The translations under genes and the position numbers were made by a program. From an uncultured Pelagibacteraceae bacterium (lineage in GTDB: Bacteria > Pseudomonadota > Alphaproteobacteria > Pelagibacterales > Pelagibacteraceae), in assembly GCA_902582165.1 (NCBI GenBank), contig CACHQZ010000001.1:186001-250000 (forward strand): a stretch of 64,000 bases of DNA. Direction: 5' to 3'. Shown here piece after piece: positions 1 through 10,765 of the stretch. The notes beneath the pieces were generated by a model. That model was not told the DNA's origin, made no database searches, and was given only the letters and a program-made list of their open reading frames with translations. Position 1 is the first letter of the stretch, and each line of letters opens with the position of its first letter.

Positions 1-3
1 TAC

Positions 4-237
4 ATGGAGAAACCTGAAATTTTATCTAAATCTGACTTTAATTTAATTCATAAAGATATTTCAAAAAAACTATTAAGCACTAATAATGAAAACTGGAATA
101 CAATTCCAAGAACTTATTCAGAGATAGATACTTTAAGAGCAAAATTTGAAAAAGAAAACCAACCAGAAAAACTTAAAATATTAGATGATATTAACGCATA
201 CGTTGAAGATTTAGAAAAATATTATTCATCTGCATAG
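4..237 (+). CDS. hypothetical protein, possibly truncated at the left edge
   Basis: ORF open to the window edge; no family recognised. Confidence 0.5.
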   Translation: MEKPEILSKSDFNLIHKDISKKLLSTNNENWNTIPRTYSEIDTLRAKFEKENQPEKLKILDDINAYVEDLEKYYSSA

Positions 238-271
238 TTGACAAAAAATGAAAAATAATTAATTAAAGGTT

Positions 272-589
272 ATGGCATTCAAAGATTCTACAGACGAGAA
301 ATTTAGTGATCAAATAGGTGGTAGCAAACTTTCACTAATTCAATTTTCAGCCTCGTGGTGTGGACCATGTCAACAGCTTAAACCAATAGTAGAGAAAATT
401 TCAAATGACATGTCAGATAAAATTGATTGTTATTATCACGATATTGAAAGTCAGCCTAATGAGCCAACTAAGTATTCAGTGAGAGGTGTGCCAACAATTC
501 TTTTATTTAAAGAAGGAAAGCTTTTGGGAACGAAAGTTGGTGCTTCAAGCGAAAAAGATATGCTTGAATTTATTAAACCTCATATTTAA
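272..589 (+). CDS. trxA: thioredoxin
   Basis: ASWCGPCQ active site, RGVPTILLFKEG. Confidence 0.93.
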   Translation: MAFKDSTDEKFSDQIGGSKLSLIQFSASWCGPCQQLKPIVEKISNDMSDKIDCYYHDIESQPNEPTKYSVRGVPTILLFKEGKLLGTKVGASSEKDMLEFIKPHI

Positions 590-1848
590 TTTTTATTCAA
601 AATCTTTCCACAATTATACAGACTACCAAAACAAACAATAAGTTTTTTTTCTTTACTACTTATCTTCTTTAATGCTTGAGCAAAATTATCGCTTTTTTCT
701 ACTTTGAATTTATTTTTGGCTGCTGCTTTATAAAGTTCATTAACTGAAACTGAGTTTAATTCATTTTCAATAGGCACTGCAACAATCTTTTTAAAGACCC
801 CTTTAAGCTGTTTAATAAATAAATCTGGTTCTTTATTTTTAGTCATAGCCCAAATTCCATATTTGGGAATTTTTATATTTTTTAAATATGCTGCTAAATT
901 TCGTGCATCAGTAGTGGCATGTGCGCCATCAATCATGATAATTTCATTTTTGTGCAGCTTATTTTTAATTTTCCCTTTATTCAGGTATTGAAATCGACCT
1001 TCAAAAGAAAGTAAAGGCAAAGTCTTTTGGATAGTTTTCTTATCTATTTTGAGATCAAGTGCTACTTTTATAGCCAAGCAAACATTTTCAAACATTCCTT
1101 TAGAATAAACATTTTTGGTATTAAGTTTTATTTTATATTTTCTATCTTGATAGTAATATTGATTACCCTTTCTAATAAGCCTCCAAGCATTTGGATATAT
1201 AATTTTACTTTTATTATTTTTTAAGAAAATCTTTATTTTTTTTAAAACATTTGGTGACTGTTTACCTACGTATATATTTGTAAAATTACTTAAAAATCCT
1301 ACATCCTCTTTTATAACTTCATTCAAAGTTTTTCTTTTTAAAAAATTTAAATGTTGTTTATTTATATTTGTGCAAATTTGAAGCTTTGGGAAGTCATGGA
1401 CATTGTTAGAATCTAATCTCCAGAAAGCACCTGTTTCTTGAATATTATAATCAGCATTTATTTTTGAAGCATTTATAATGTAAACTAGAGTAAGGCATTC
1501 AAAAATTGTTAAGGGAATATTTAATTTTTCTATCTGTTTTATAGTTTCTTTAATTTCTTTGTGACTCAAGTGCTTATTGCCCATGTAAAATCTTTCTCTT
1601 ATATCTCTAAGTGAGGGTGAAACATGTGTTGTTACCTTTTGATTATTTGCCTCGATAAACGATTTCAAAGAAAATAATGTTGTAAATTTTCCAGACTCAC
1701 CAAGTACTGAAATTACATTTTTAAGTTTTTTTTCTGGATGCTCCAATAAGGCCAAGGCCAATTTAATCCTTTTTAGACCGAAGTTAACAGATTTATTAAA
1801 AAGTTTATGATTAGCTAGCTGATTGTATAGATTGATCGATCTTGACAT
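586..1848 (-). CDS. folC: bifunctional folylpolyglutamate/dihydrofolate synthase
   Basis: Mur-ligase-like motifs (LGESGKFTT, THVSPSLRDIRERF, IMIDGAHATTDARNLAAYL); neighbour of accD. Confidence 0.9.
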   Translation of the reverse strand: MSRSINLYNQLANHKLFNKSVNFGLKRIKLALALLEHPEKKLKNVISVLGESGKFTTLFSLKSFIEANNQKVTTHVSPSLRDIRERFYMGNKHLSHKEIKETIKQIEKLNIPLTIFECLTLVYIINASKINADYNIQETGAFWRLDSNNVHDFPKLQICTNINKQHLNFLKRKTLNEVIKEDVGFLSNFTNIYVGKQSPNVLKKIKIFLKNNKSKIIYPNAWRLIRKGNQYYYQDRKYKIKLNTKNVYSKGMFENVCLAIKVALDLKIDKKTIQKTLPLLSFEGRFQYLNKGKIKNKLHKNEIIMIDGAHATTDARNLAAYLKNIKIPKYGIWAMTKNKEPDLFIKQLKGVFKKIVAVPIENELNSVSVNELYKAAAKNKFKVEKSDNFAQALKKISSKEKKLIVCFGSLYNCGKILNKN

Positions 1849-2725
1849 TAGACTCTTGTTTAGCCTGAGCCTCTGCTTTTTTCAATAGCACATTTAATAA
1901 TGTGCCAACAGTTGAATTCAAATATTGTCTTTCCACAATTAGATCAATTCCTCCATGATCTTTAACGTATTCCGCAGTTTGAAAATCATCAGGTAGAGTT
2001 TCTCTAACTGTGTCTTGAATAACTCTACGTCCAGCAAAACCTATTACACTTTTGGGTTCACCAATTAATATATCTCCTAGCATAGCCCAAGAAGCCGTCA
2101 CTCCACCGGTTGTTGGATTAGTTAATATAACAATAAATGGAATATTCTTTTTCTTTAATTCGTTTACTGCTAAAGCTGTTCTTGACATCTGCATTAATGC
2201 AATAGAACTTTCGTGCATACGTTGACCACCTGAACAGCTAAAAAATATATAAGGTTTTTTATCTTCTATTGCACTTTGAGCGCCAGCTATAAAAGCTTCA
2301 CCAGAGGCTGCTCCAAATGATCCACCAATAAATCTAAAATCTTGAGCTCCAACAACAACTTCAACGTTTTGAACTTTTCCACTCGCAATCAAAACTGCAT
2401 CATCTTGACCAGTAAGTTTTCTTGCAGCTTTTAATCGATCTGTATATTTTTTTTTATCTTGAAAATTTAGTGGGTCATCTTTTGGAAGGGGTGTTTTAAT
2501 AATTTCAAATTCTTTATTATCAAAAAAAGTCTCAAATCTTTCTTTACAAGTTAGTTTATGATGTTCACCACACTTAGGACAAACCTTTTTATTTGCATTC
2601 ATATCTTCTGAATAAATTAAGTTTTTGCAACTACATGTGGTCCAAAGATTTGCCTGAACTTTTGAAGACTTTTTTTCAAAAAGTGATTTGATTTTAGGTT
2701 TAATAAATTTTGTTATCCAATTCAT
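1811..2725 (-). CDS. accD: acetyl-CoA carboxylase carboxyltransferase subunit beta
   Basis: N-terminal Cys4 zinc ribbon (CSC..CPKCGEHH), carboxylase core FSCSGGQRMHES. Confidence 0.95.
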   Translation of the reverse strand: MNWITKFIKPKIKSLFEKKSSKVQANLWTTCSCKNLIYSEDMNANKKVCPKCGEHHKLTCKERFETFFDNKEFEIIKTPLPKDDPLNFQDKKKYTDRLKAARKLTGQDDAVLIASGKVQNVEVVVGAQDFRFIGGSFGAASGEAFIAGAQSAIEDKKPYIFFSCSGGQRMHESSIALMQMSRTALAVNELKKKNIPFIVILTNPTTGGVTASWAMLGDILIGEPKSVIGFAGRRVIQDTVRETLPDDFQTAEYVKDHGGIDLIVERQYLNSTVGTLLNVLLKKAEAQAKQESNVKIDQSIQSAS

Positions 2726-3522
2726 AAAATCTTATTTTTTAAATTGTACACAACTTTATCTAACTTTGTGACAGGATTTTGTCCCATTTTGAGTGAATTA
2801 GTAATAGTTTTGCACAATAAACTACCTACAACTAGGCCATCTGCAGATCTAAGGGATTTGATAGTCTTATCAGTGATTCCAAAACCAATAACTAAGTTTT
2901 TCTTTGAGTTGATTCTTTTAATTTTTTTGTAGTTTTCTAAAATTTTTCTTGGCGATACTTTTAGTTTACCCCCAGTAGTTGAAAGCATTGATATATAATA
3001 AACCATATCATGAGAGTCTTTTAATATCTTCTTTATTCTATCCTTTGTTGTTGTAGGTGCTAAAAGTTGAATAAAATTTATTGATTTATTTTTACATTTT
3101 TTTGCAAAATTTTTATTTTCTGGCCAAGGTAAATCTACACAAATAATTCCTGAGACACCTGATTTTTTACAATCTTTTAGAAATTTATTTTCTCCATAAT
3201 TAAAAATCATATTGTAATATCCCATTAATATAATCGGTTTTGAGTAATTAGTTTTCTTATATTTTTTTACAAGTTGAAATATATCTCTTATTTTAAAACC
3301 ATTTTTTATTGATCTATAGGAACTTGTCTGAATATCTGAACCATCGCCGATCGGAGTTGAGAATGGGAATCCAATTTCTGCTAGGTCGACGTGATGAGAT
3401 ATGGATTTTAAAATTTTTAATGATTTTTCCTTGTTAGGATCTGAAGAAACTGTGTACGAAATTAATGCTGGTCTATTTTCTTTTCTACATTTTTCAAATG
3501 CTAATTGTATTTCTGATTTCAT
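2722..3522 (-). CDS. trpA: tryptophan synthase alpha subunit
   Basis: ADLAEIGFPFSTPIGDG motif; next to trpB. Confidence 0.95.
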   Translation of the reverse strand: MKSEIQLAFEKCRKENRPALISYTVSSDPNKEKSLKILKSISHHVDLAEIGFPFSTPIGDGSDIQTSSYRSIKNGFKIRDIFQLVKKYKKTNYSKPIILMGYYNMIFNYGENKFLKDCKKSGVSGIICVDLPWPENKNFAKKCKNKSINFIQLLAPTTTKDRIKKILKDSHDMVYYISMLSTTGGKLKVSPRKILENYKKIKRINSKKNLVIGFGITDKTIKSLRSADGLVVGSLLCKTITNSLKMGQNPVTKLDKVVYNLKNKIL

Positions 3523-4760
3523 CTGACGTATGATCCTAATCTTTTTTTTATTATATCTCTGTCTTTGAGGCTATCGCCGCAACTATTAACTACTATCACT
3601 GTATCTTTACTTAATTTTGGCGCAATTTTTATTGCCTCAGCAAAAGCATGAGCTGGTTCAAGTGAAGGTGAAATATTTTCCATGCTAGAAACGAGTTTAT
3701 AAGCGTTTAAAGCTTCCTCGTCAGTCGCTGAGGTGTATCTTGCGCGTTTTGCGTCCTTTAAAAAACAATGTAGTGGTGAAATTCCACTATAATCAAGTCC
3801 AGCGGAGATTGAGTCAGTGAGACCTATCTGGCCATCTTTATCTTGTATAACGTATTGAGCTGCTCCATGTAGTATCCCAATTTTAGAGTTATTAGTAAGT
3901 GGTGCTGCATGTAACTTACTTTTTTTTGGGCCACCGGCCTCTATTCCTACAAATTCAACTTGTCTTTTATCATAGTCCATAAATGAACTCCAAAATCCGT
4001 AACTTGAAGAGCCTCCACCACAAACATTTAAAAGTTTCAAACGCTTTGGAATTTTTCCGAATTCATCTTTAATTTGTACTATGAGCTCTCTGGAAATTTG
4101 AGATGTTGAATACCCACATATCTTGATAAAGATATTAGGTCCTACCGTGCTGCCCACAACGAGATGAGATTTTAAACAATTAGCTACCCAGTATCTCATA
4201 CATTCACTTACCGCATCTATAAGGGTTTGACTGCCTGAGGTAACAGGGACTACCTCGGCTCCAAATTTTTTCATGGCATCCACATTAGGTTTTTGTCTTT
4301 TAATATCTTTCACACCCATAAAAATTTTAGCCTTTAAACCAAATTTTTTTGCAACCATTGCAAGTGTTTTTCCTGCCATTCCTGCGCCAGTATCACCACA
4401 AACAAATTTTTTACCAGCTCGTTTTGCTATTAAGCAATGAACGATTGCATTATAAATTTTATGTGCTGTGCCTGGGTTCTCAGAAACAACTTTTGCCCAT
4501 ATTTGAGCTCCGCCTAAGTGATCTGTTAATTGGTTTAATGGTATTAGGGGAGTTGGAGCACCCACGTAGTTTTCAAAATAATAGTCTCTTTCTTTGATAA
4601 AACTTTTATCTTTTCTAAGTTTTGAAAAAAGCTTTTCTAAATCTTCAATCGGTTTTTTAAGTGTTTCTGGAACAAAATTTCCTCCAAATTTACCTCCCCA
4701 CATACCGTTTTTATCGTGTTGATCAATTAAAGGGATTCCTTTTTTAATTTTTAAGCTCAT
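3519..4760 (-). CDS. trpB: tryptophan synthase beta subunit
   Basis: GGKFGGNFVPETL, AHKIYNA (PLP lysine context), GGGSSSYGFW. Confidence 0.95.
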   Translation of the reverse strand: MSLKIKKGIPLIDQHDKNGMWGGKFGGNFVPETLKKPIEDLEKLFSKLRKDKSFIKERDYYFENYVGAPTPLIPLNQLTDHLGGAQIWAKVVSENPGTAHKIYNAIVHCLIAKRAGKKFVCGDTGAGMAGKTLAMVAKKFGLKAKIFMGVKDIKRQKPNVDAMKKFGAEVVPVTSGSQTLIDAVSECMRYWVANCLKSHLVVGSTVGPNIFIKICGYSTSQISRELIVQIKDEFGKIPKRLKLLNVCGGGSSSYGFWSSFMDYDKRQVEFVGIEAGGPKKSKLHAAPLTNNSKIGILHGAAQYVIQDKDGQIGLTDSISAGLDYSGISPLHCFLKDAKRARYTSATDEEALNAYKLVSSMENISPSLEPAHAFAEAIKIAPKLSKDTVIVVNSCGDSLKDRDIIKKRLGSYVR

Positions 4761-5358
4761 TTACTTTTTTTATAAATTTTTTTATCTTCTGATGGTCTTT
4801 GTATCCTTTTTTTTTATTTAATTCTAAGCTACTTGATAAATCACAAAAGGTAACTCCTAATTTTGCAATATTTACAATATTATTCTGCGAGATTGAGCCT
4901 GCTAAGGCGTACCTTTCACCTCTTGGAAGTTTTGAAATTAGATTTTTAGGAAATTCAATAGATTTTTCCATACCCGGCGTATCAAATAAAATAATATCAG
5001 CTTCATCATAATCTTTAAATTTATTTATATCTGAGTCCTTATTAACTTTGATAGCCTTAATTATTTTTAAACCCATTGATTTAATTTCTTTAACCCTATC
5101 ACTTGTTTCTGATCCATGTAACTGAATATAATCAAAATTACCCAAAATTTGGTTTTTAATAAATTCATTATTCGGGTTTACAGTGACTGCTACAAATAAT
5201 GAACTTTTTTTATCATAGTTTTTTAATTTTTGTATGTTATTCAAATCTAAATTTCTTGGAGATTTTTCATAAAATACAAAACCTAAAAAATTTACCTTAA
5301 GATCTATACAAAGCTGGACATCTCTGACTGGGTGTAAGCCACAAATTTTTACTTTCAT
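4744..5358 (-). CDS. trpF: phosphoribosylanthranilate isomerase
   Basis: VKICGL N-terminus, QLHGSE; next to trpB. Confidence 0.93.
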   Translation of the reverse strand: MKVKICGLHPVRDVQLCIDLKVNFLGFVFYEKSPRNLDLNNIQKLKNYDKKSSLFVAVTVNPNNEFIKNQILGNFDYIQLHGSETSDRVKEIKSMGLKIIKAIKVNKDSDINKFKDYDEADIILFDTPGMEKSIEFPKNLISKLPRGERYALAGSISQNNIVNIAKLGVTFCDLSSSLELNKKKGYKDHQKIKKFIKKVNELKN

Positions 5359-5359
5359 T

Positions 5360-6031
5360 CTATCTTAGTTCTTTAATAAGTTTTTGAATATTTCTTTTTA
5401 TATTTCCTCTCGTAAGACTTCTTCCTATTACTATTGCAGTAGCACCGTTTTGAAAAGCTTGTTTTGCGCTCATTGTTCTTTTTTGATCATTTTTATTCTC
5501 ACTTGCTAATCTTATCCCAGGAGTAATAATATCTTTTTTAAATACCTTTCTTACTATTTTAATTTCTTGGGGACTACAAACGATCGCATCTAATTTAGCC
5601 TTCGCTGCTAATTTGGCTTGTTTAAAAACAATCTTTTTAACGTCTTTATTAAATCCAATCTCTTTTAATGATTTATTATCAAGGGAGGTAAGTATAGTCA
5701 CACCAATTAATTTAGTTGAACCTGAAATCTTTTTGGCTGCTGTTATTGCTTTCAACCCTGAACTTATATGAATTGTAATGTAATCTAATTTTAAATCTTT
5801 CACTGCACGTATAGTTGAAACACAAGTATTTGGTATATCTGCAAGTTTATAATCTCCGAAAGTAACCTGATTTTTCAGTTTGAGTAAAAATTTTCTTCCC
5901 ATTTTTGAGTTTAAAAATTCTAAACCGAATTTATATCCGAAATTTAAACCTGAGTTTTGTGTTTCTCTTAGAATTTTTTTTACTTTTTTTAGGCTAGTTG
6001 TATCGCATGCTATAAAAATTCTTTTTTTCAT
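5360..6031 (-). CDS. pyrF: orotidine-5'-phosphate decarboxylase
   Basis: FGDYKLADIPNT active-site region, TPGIRL, IVIGRSLT. Confidence 0.93.
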   Translation of the reverse strand: MKKRIFIACDTTSLKKVKKILRETQNSGLNFGYKFGLEFLNSKMGRKFLLKLKNQVTFGDYKLADIPNTCVSTIRAVKDLKLDYITIHISSGLKAITAAKKISGSTKLIGVTILTSLDNKSLKEIGFNKDVKKIVFKQAKLAAKAKLDAIVCSPQEIKIVRKVFKKDIITPGIRLASENKNDQKRTMSAKQAFQNGATAIVIGRSLTRGNIKRNIQKLIKELR

Positions 6032-6309
6032 TTATTTAAAATTTCTTTTAACTTTTTACTAGCTTTAAATCTTATCTTATTTTTTTCTGGAATATATATT
6101 AGTTCACCTGTTTTTGGATTTCTAGCAGAGTATTTTTCTTTTATTCTTTTTAAAAAAAAAGTTCCAAAGCCCCTTAATTCTAAACCTTTACCTTCTACCA
6201 AAGCCTTTTCAATACATTCTGAAAAAACTTTTATAACCTCTTCACTATCAGCTTTTGTAAGTTCAGGTCTTTTATTTTTAAGTCTTTCTATTAATTTTGG
6301 TTTTGACAA
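6028..6309 (-). CDS. ihfB: integration host factor beta / HU-family DNA-binding protein
   Basis: LRGFGTFFLK...ARNPKTGE signature; next to rpsA. Confidence 0.88.
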   Translation of the reverse strand: MSKPKLIERLKNKRPELTKADSEEVIKVFSECIEKALVEGKGLELRGFGTFFLKRIKEKYSARNPKTGELIYIPEKNKIRFKASKKLKEILNK

Positions 6310-8028
6310 TTATTTCTTTTTCTCTTTTTTACCAATAGCCTTTTCAAATATGCCTTTTAAAGTAGCTCCAGATTTTGTGGCGCCCTCACCAAATTTAGCT
6401 ATGAGAGATTTTTCTTCATCGATTTGAGCCGCCTTAACGCTTAATTTTATTTTCCTTTGGTTTAAATCAAGTTCTGTTATCTTAGCATCCAAGGCATTTC
6501 CAGGTGAAAACACCTCTGGTCTTGCATCCGCTGAGTCTTTAGCTAAGTCTAATTTTCTGATTGTTACAATCAATTTTTTGTCTTTATCAATTGACACTTT
6601 TACTCCAGTTTTTAGCACTTCGCTAATTCTAGTAGTAATTACGTCTCCAACATTTTTATTATTATCTTTAAACCAATCTAATGGATCTTTATCTAGAGCT
6701 CTTTTTGAAAATCTTATTTTTTCGTCTTTAACTTCTAAAATTTTAACATTTAATTTATCATTTTTTTTGTATCTCTTCAGGTCTTCAACGTTTTCATCAT
6801 AAGATAATTCTTTATAATGTAGCATTCCTGACAAACCTGATTCTTCAATTTCTCCAAATATTGCTTTCTCAGACAAAGAGCTGATCTTAATTTTAACCTC
6901 TTTACCTATCATGTCTTTTATTTTCTCCCAAGGATTATCCAAAGTTGCTTTATAAGATAAAGAAATTCTCTTAGTTTCTTTATCAATATTGACAATCTTA
7001 AACTTAATATTTTGTGATACTGCTAATATTTTACTTGGTTTGATGTTTCGATTTTTCCAATCTAATTCAGAACTATGTATTAAACCCTCAATACCGTCCT
7101 CAATTTTAACAAAGCATCCGTAATCCATTATTTTTGTTACTGTTCCCTCGTACACCTCTCCGACTTTATATTTTTTTTCTATATTTTCGTAAGGATCTTC
7201 AGTTAGCGCTTTAATTGAAGCAGAAACTCTATTTGTCTTTGCGTCAATTTTTGAAATTTTAACTTTAAGTTTTTGACCTATTGTCACTAAGTCAGAGGGT
7301 TTTTTTACTCTTCCATGACTTAAATCACTAACGTGCAATAAAGCGTCAATTCCATTTATATCTAAAAATATTCCCCAGTCTGTTGTAGCTTTTACAATAG
7401 CATTATCAACAATATCACCCTCTTTAATATTTTTTAAAGCCTCACTTATTTCAGCATTTTTACTTTTTTCTAGTACAGCTCTTCTAGATACGCAAACGTT
7501 TCCACGATTTTTATCAATTCTTGTTGCAATTACTTTTACTGGAGTATTCATAAGGTGGTCAATTTTTTTTAAAGGTCTCACATCAATTTGAGATGAGGGC
7601 ATGAAACAAGGCAAACCTTCAACAGTAGCGATAAATCCACCTTTAACTTTTCCAGTTATATATCCAGTCATTTCTTCTTGAGTTTCAAAAACTTTTTCCA
7701 TTTTTTTCCAAGCTTTCATTTTTCTAGCCTTGTCTCTTGAGATAATTATTTCACCTTTAAAACTTTCAATTCTTTCTAAGTAAACATCAATTTTAGATCC
7801 AACTTTTAATTTTGAAAGCTCATCATCATTTTTGAACTCTTCAACTGGTATCATACCTTCCATTTTTGCTTTACAATCAACAACAATATAGTTTTTTGTT
7901 ATTTCGGAGACTGTGGCTTTAATAATTTCGTTTTCTTTGAGTTTTCTATCTTTAAAATCTTGATCTAGTAAGTTTTGAAATTCTTTGTGAAGGGTATTAT
8001 TTCTTTTAATCTCTTGTTCAGTTGACAT
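6310..8028 (-). CDS. rpsA: 30S ribosomal protein S1
   Basis: multiple S1 repeats (DWGIFLDINGIDALLHVSDLS, DYGCFVKIEDGIEGLIHSSEL). Confidence 0.95.
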   Translation of the reverse strand: MSTEQEIKRNNTLHKEFQNLLDQDFKDRKLKENEIIKATVSEITKNYIVVDCKAKMEGMIPVEEFKNDDELSKLKVGSKIDVYLERIESFKGEIIISRDKARKMKAWKKMEKVFETQEEMTGYITGKVKGGFIATVEGLPCFMPSSQIDVRPLKKIDHLMNTPVKVIATRIDKNRGNVCVSRRAVLEKSKNAEISEALKNIKEGDIVDNAIVKATTDWGIFLDINGIDALLHVSDLSHGRVKKPSDLVTIGQKLKVKISKIDAKTNRVSASIKALTEDPYENIEKKYKVGEVYEGTVTKIMDYGCFVKIEDGIEGLIHSSELDWKNRNIKPSKILAVSQNIKFKIVNIDKETKRISLSYKATLDNPWEKIKDMIGKEVKIKISSLSEKAIFGEIEESGLSGMLHYKELSYDENVEDLKRYKKNDKLNVKILEVKDEKIRFSKRALDKDPLDWFKDNNKNVGDVITTRISEVLKTGVKVSIDKDKKLIVTIRKLDLAKDSADARPEVFSPGNALDAKITELDLNQRKIKLSVKAAQIDEEKSLIAKFGEGATKSGATLKGIFEKAIGKKEKKK

Positions 8029-8674
8029 ATTTTTTTATCATCACTTTTCTTACATATTTTGACATTTTCGTTAACATAGCTTGTTTGTTAAGTTTTCCGG
8101 TGTCGATTTCTATCGAATCTCTATGTTTAAGTAAAGGGGAGTTTTTTCTGGTTGTATCTAAAAAATTTCTTATTCTAAGCGCTTTTTTCACATCTGCTAG
8201 TTTTAATTTATTTTTCTTTTTTTTAAGTTCAGCATATCTTCTTTTTGATGCAATATTTAAATTGCATTTAAAAAAAAATTTTACATCTGATTTCGGAAGA
8301 ATTTTAGTTGAGATATCTCTTCCTTCAATGCAACAAAATTTATTTTTTTTGGCAAAATTAATTTGATAAATCTTCAGTATCTTTCGTATTTTGCTCATTT
8401 TAGCTATAATGGCACTATATTCAGATATTTCTGGTGAGTGTAAATTTATTGTTTTCATTTTATTATAGTTTAAATTTTTAAATTTACTTTTTAAAAAACT
8501 AACTTTATTCTTAGGTTGATTTTTAAGAATAAGATAACTCGCATATCTATAAAGAATTCCCGATGATAAAAATTTTAAATTAAATTTTTTAGCGATCATT
8601 TTTGCACCAGTTGATTTTCCCGTAGCAGCGCCTCCATCACAAGATATCTGAAATGATTTATTTTTTAATTTCAA
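8018..8674 (-). CDS. cmk: cytidylate kinase
   Basis: DGGAATGKSTGAK P-loop, EGRDISTKI; between aroA and rpsA. Confidence 0.92.
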   Translation of the reverse strand: MKLKNKSFQISCDGGAATGKSTGAKMIAKKFNLKFLSSGILYRYASYLILKNQPKNKVSFLKSKFKNLNYNKMKTINLHSPEISEYSAIIAKMSKIRKILKIYQINFAKKNKFCCIEGRDISTKILPKSDVKFFFKCNLNIASKRRYAELKKKKNKLKLADVKKALRIRNFLDTTRKNSPLLKHRDSIEIDTGKLNKQAMLTKMSKYVRKVMIKKYVN

Positions 8675-10004
8675 ATTTTACTCCTAGCTTTCTCATAATT
8701 TTAAGAAAAGATGGTGAGGATGTATACACTGTATCAAAATTATTAATTTTAGTTTTTATTCCGGTCAAAATAGCTAATACAAATGTCGACATACAGATAC
8801 GATGATCACCAAGTTTTGGAACGATTATATTTTTATTTTTAGGAATATGATTTCCCCTGCCAAATATTTTTAATTCATTTTTTGATGCCTCACTTTTAAT
8901 ACCAATTTGTTTTAAAACATTTTGCATTTCTGAAATTCTATTGCTTTCTTTATTTACTAAATCCCCAATACCTCTAAATCTTGAAATTCCTTTGGTGAGT
9001 GAAGCAATAATAAAAAGTATTGGATATTCGTCCGTTGAATTTACATAATAATTTTCTGAAGCATTAATTGGTTTGATATTTGAGCTTTTAACATAAATAT
9101 CACCACGTAATTCTCCGTTAATTTTTTTTATTTTTTTAAATTGTATGAAAGCACCGTGGTTTCTTAAAAGTTTATAGAAACCTATTCTTGTATCATTTAA
9201 TCCAACATTTTTTATTGTCAATCTTGATTTAGGATTTAAAATAGCTAAGGCGGTAAAAAAAGCCGCAGCAGATGGATCTCCAGGAATATTCATGTTTAAA
9301 GGATGTAATGACTTTTTTCCTTTAATTTTTATCTTTTTTATTTTGCCTTCATTAATATTAACTACACTTGTATTATTCTTAATTATATTTTCTGTATGGT
9401 TTCTGCTCCTTTTTTTTTCAATTATATTTGTTTCACCAAAAGAGTTTAATCCAGCTAAAATCACTGCGCTTTTTAATTGAGCTGAAACTCCCGACTCATA
9501 ATCGATACCAATTGGTATTTCAGTAGATTGAAGCCTTAATGGAAATTTATATTTATTTTTTGGATAAAATGATGCCCCAAATTCACACATCAGCTCAATA
9601 AGCTTTTTCATATTTCTTTTTTTCAAAGAATTATCACCATTTAAATTCACGTCGATATTAGGAGTTGTTGAAAGAATTCCTATTAACAACCTTGCTAAAG
9701 TTCCTGAATTTCCAAAATCAAGTTTTGAGTTTTTTTTTATAAAAAAGGATCCAAGACCCTTTCCGTAAATACTATAATTTTTTTGACCAGTTTTAACAAT
9801 TTTAACGCCCAATTTTTTTAAACATCTTATTGTTGAATGAACGTCTTCAGATTCCAAAACATTTTTTGCAAAAGATATATTTTGACATATACTGCCAATT
9901 AAAAAACTTCTTATAGATAGCGACTTGTCTGAGTCTACGTGAATTTTTTTATCAAATGAACTTATTTTATTTTTTAAAATAACGTTGAATTTTTTTACTG
10001 ACAT
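8658..10004 (-). CDS. aroA: 3-phosphoshikimate 1-carboxyvinyltransferase
   Basis: DKSLSIRS, LDFGNSGTLARLL, GDPSAAAFF, GDHRICM. Confidence 0.94.
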   Translation of the reverse strand: MSVKKFNVILKNKISSFDKKIHVDSDKSLSIRSFLIGSICQNISFAKNVLESEDVHSTIRCLKKLGVKIVKTGQKNYSIYGKGLGSFFIKKNSKLDFGNSGTLARLLIGILSTTPNIDVNLNGDNSLKKRNMKKLIELMCEFGASFYPKNKYKFPLRLQSTEIPIGIDYESGVSAQLKSAVILAGLNSFGETNIIEKKRSRNHTENIIKNNTSVVNINEGKIKKIKIKGKKSLHPLNMNIPGDPSAAAFFTALAILNPKSRLTIKNVGLNDTRIGFYKLLRNHGAFIQFKKIKKINGELRGDIYVKSSNIKPINASENYYVNSTDEYPILFIIASLTKGISRFRGIGDLVNKESNRISEMQNVLKQIGIKSEASKNELKIFGRGNHIPKNKNIIVPKLGDHRICMSTFVLAILTGIKTKINNFDTVYTSSPSFLKIMRKLGVKFEIKK

Positions 10005-10009
10005 TATTT

Positions 10010-10765
10010 TTATGAGAATTGTTTTCCAAAATAATGCTCAATTGCTTTTGTTGATTTAAGAAGCTCTCTCGAAGTTCCTTCTGCAATTATTGTCTGTTCT
10101 CCGAGAACATAACTTCTATCAGTGATATCAAACAAGTTCTTTACATTGTGGTCTGTAACTAGAATAGCAGTTCCGCTAGACTGAATTTTAAGAATATATT
10201 TTTGAATATCTTGGATTACAAGAGGGTCTAAAGCTGCAAGTGGTTCATCCAAAAGCACAATTTTTGGTTTATTTATCATTATTCTTGCCATCATTAAACG
10301 TCTTATTTCTCCACCTGACAAAACAGATGCATTTAAAGTTCTTAGATGCTGTAAATTAAATTCATCTAGAAGTTTTTCGGTAACAGATTTTTGATTTTCC
10401 GTTCCTTCAATTGAAATTTGAGCTATCCCTAAAATATTATCATAAACTGACATATCAAATACGCTTCTCTGCTGAGGCAAGTAACCTAATCCCTCTTTTG
10501 CTCGCAAATGTATAGGTATTTGTTCAATAGATTTATTGTTTAAATAAATCTTTCCGCTTTCTGGAGATTGCTCTCCTACACAGATAGAAAATAAAGTCGT
10601 TTTTCCACATCCATTAGGACCTAATACCCCAACACATTCACCTGGAAAAACCTTAAGCGTAAGCTTTTTTAGAATAGGTCTACCATCATAAGATTTGCTT
10701 ATATCTCTTACATCAAAGATTGGTTTATCTTTTTTGAACTTTAAAATTCTAAAACCTTTTTTCAT
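10010..10765 (-). CDS. lptB: LPS export ABC transporter ATPase
   Basis: Walker A GPNGCGKTT, LSGGEIRR, LPQQRSVFDMSV. Confidence 0.92.
   Translation of the reverse strand: MKKGFRILKFKKDKPIFDVRDISKSYDGRPILKKLTLKVFPGECVGVLGPNGCGKTTLFSICVGEQSPESGKIYLNNKSIEQIPIHLRAKEGLGYLPQQRSVFDMSVYDNILGIAQISIEGTENQKSVTEKLLDEFNLQHLRTLNASVLSGGEIRRLMMARIMINKPKIVLLDEPLAALDPLVIQDIQKYILKIQSSGTAILVTDHNVKNLFDITDRSYVLGEQTIIAEGTSRELLKSTKAIEHYFGKQFS

Noticed and set aside
1027-1224. Plus-strand ORF inside folC
   Set aside because: Antisense to a well-supported gene; Phe/Ile-rich translation typical of antisense AT-rich coding DNA. Same reasoning for other shadow ORFs (e.g. 4349-4597, 8022-8366, 22730-23041, 32827-33240, 40156-40590, 47455-47793).
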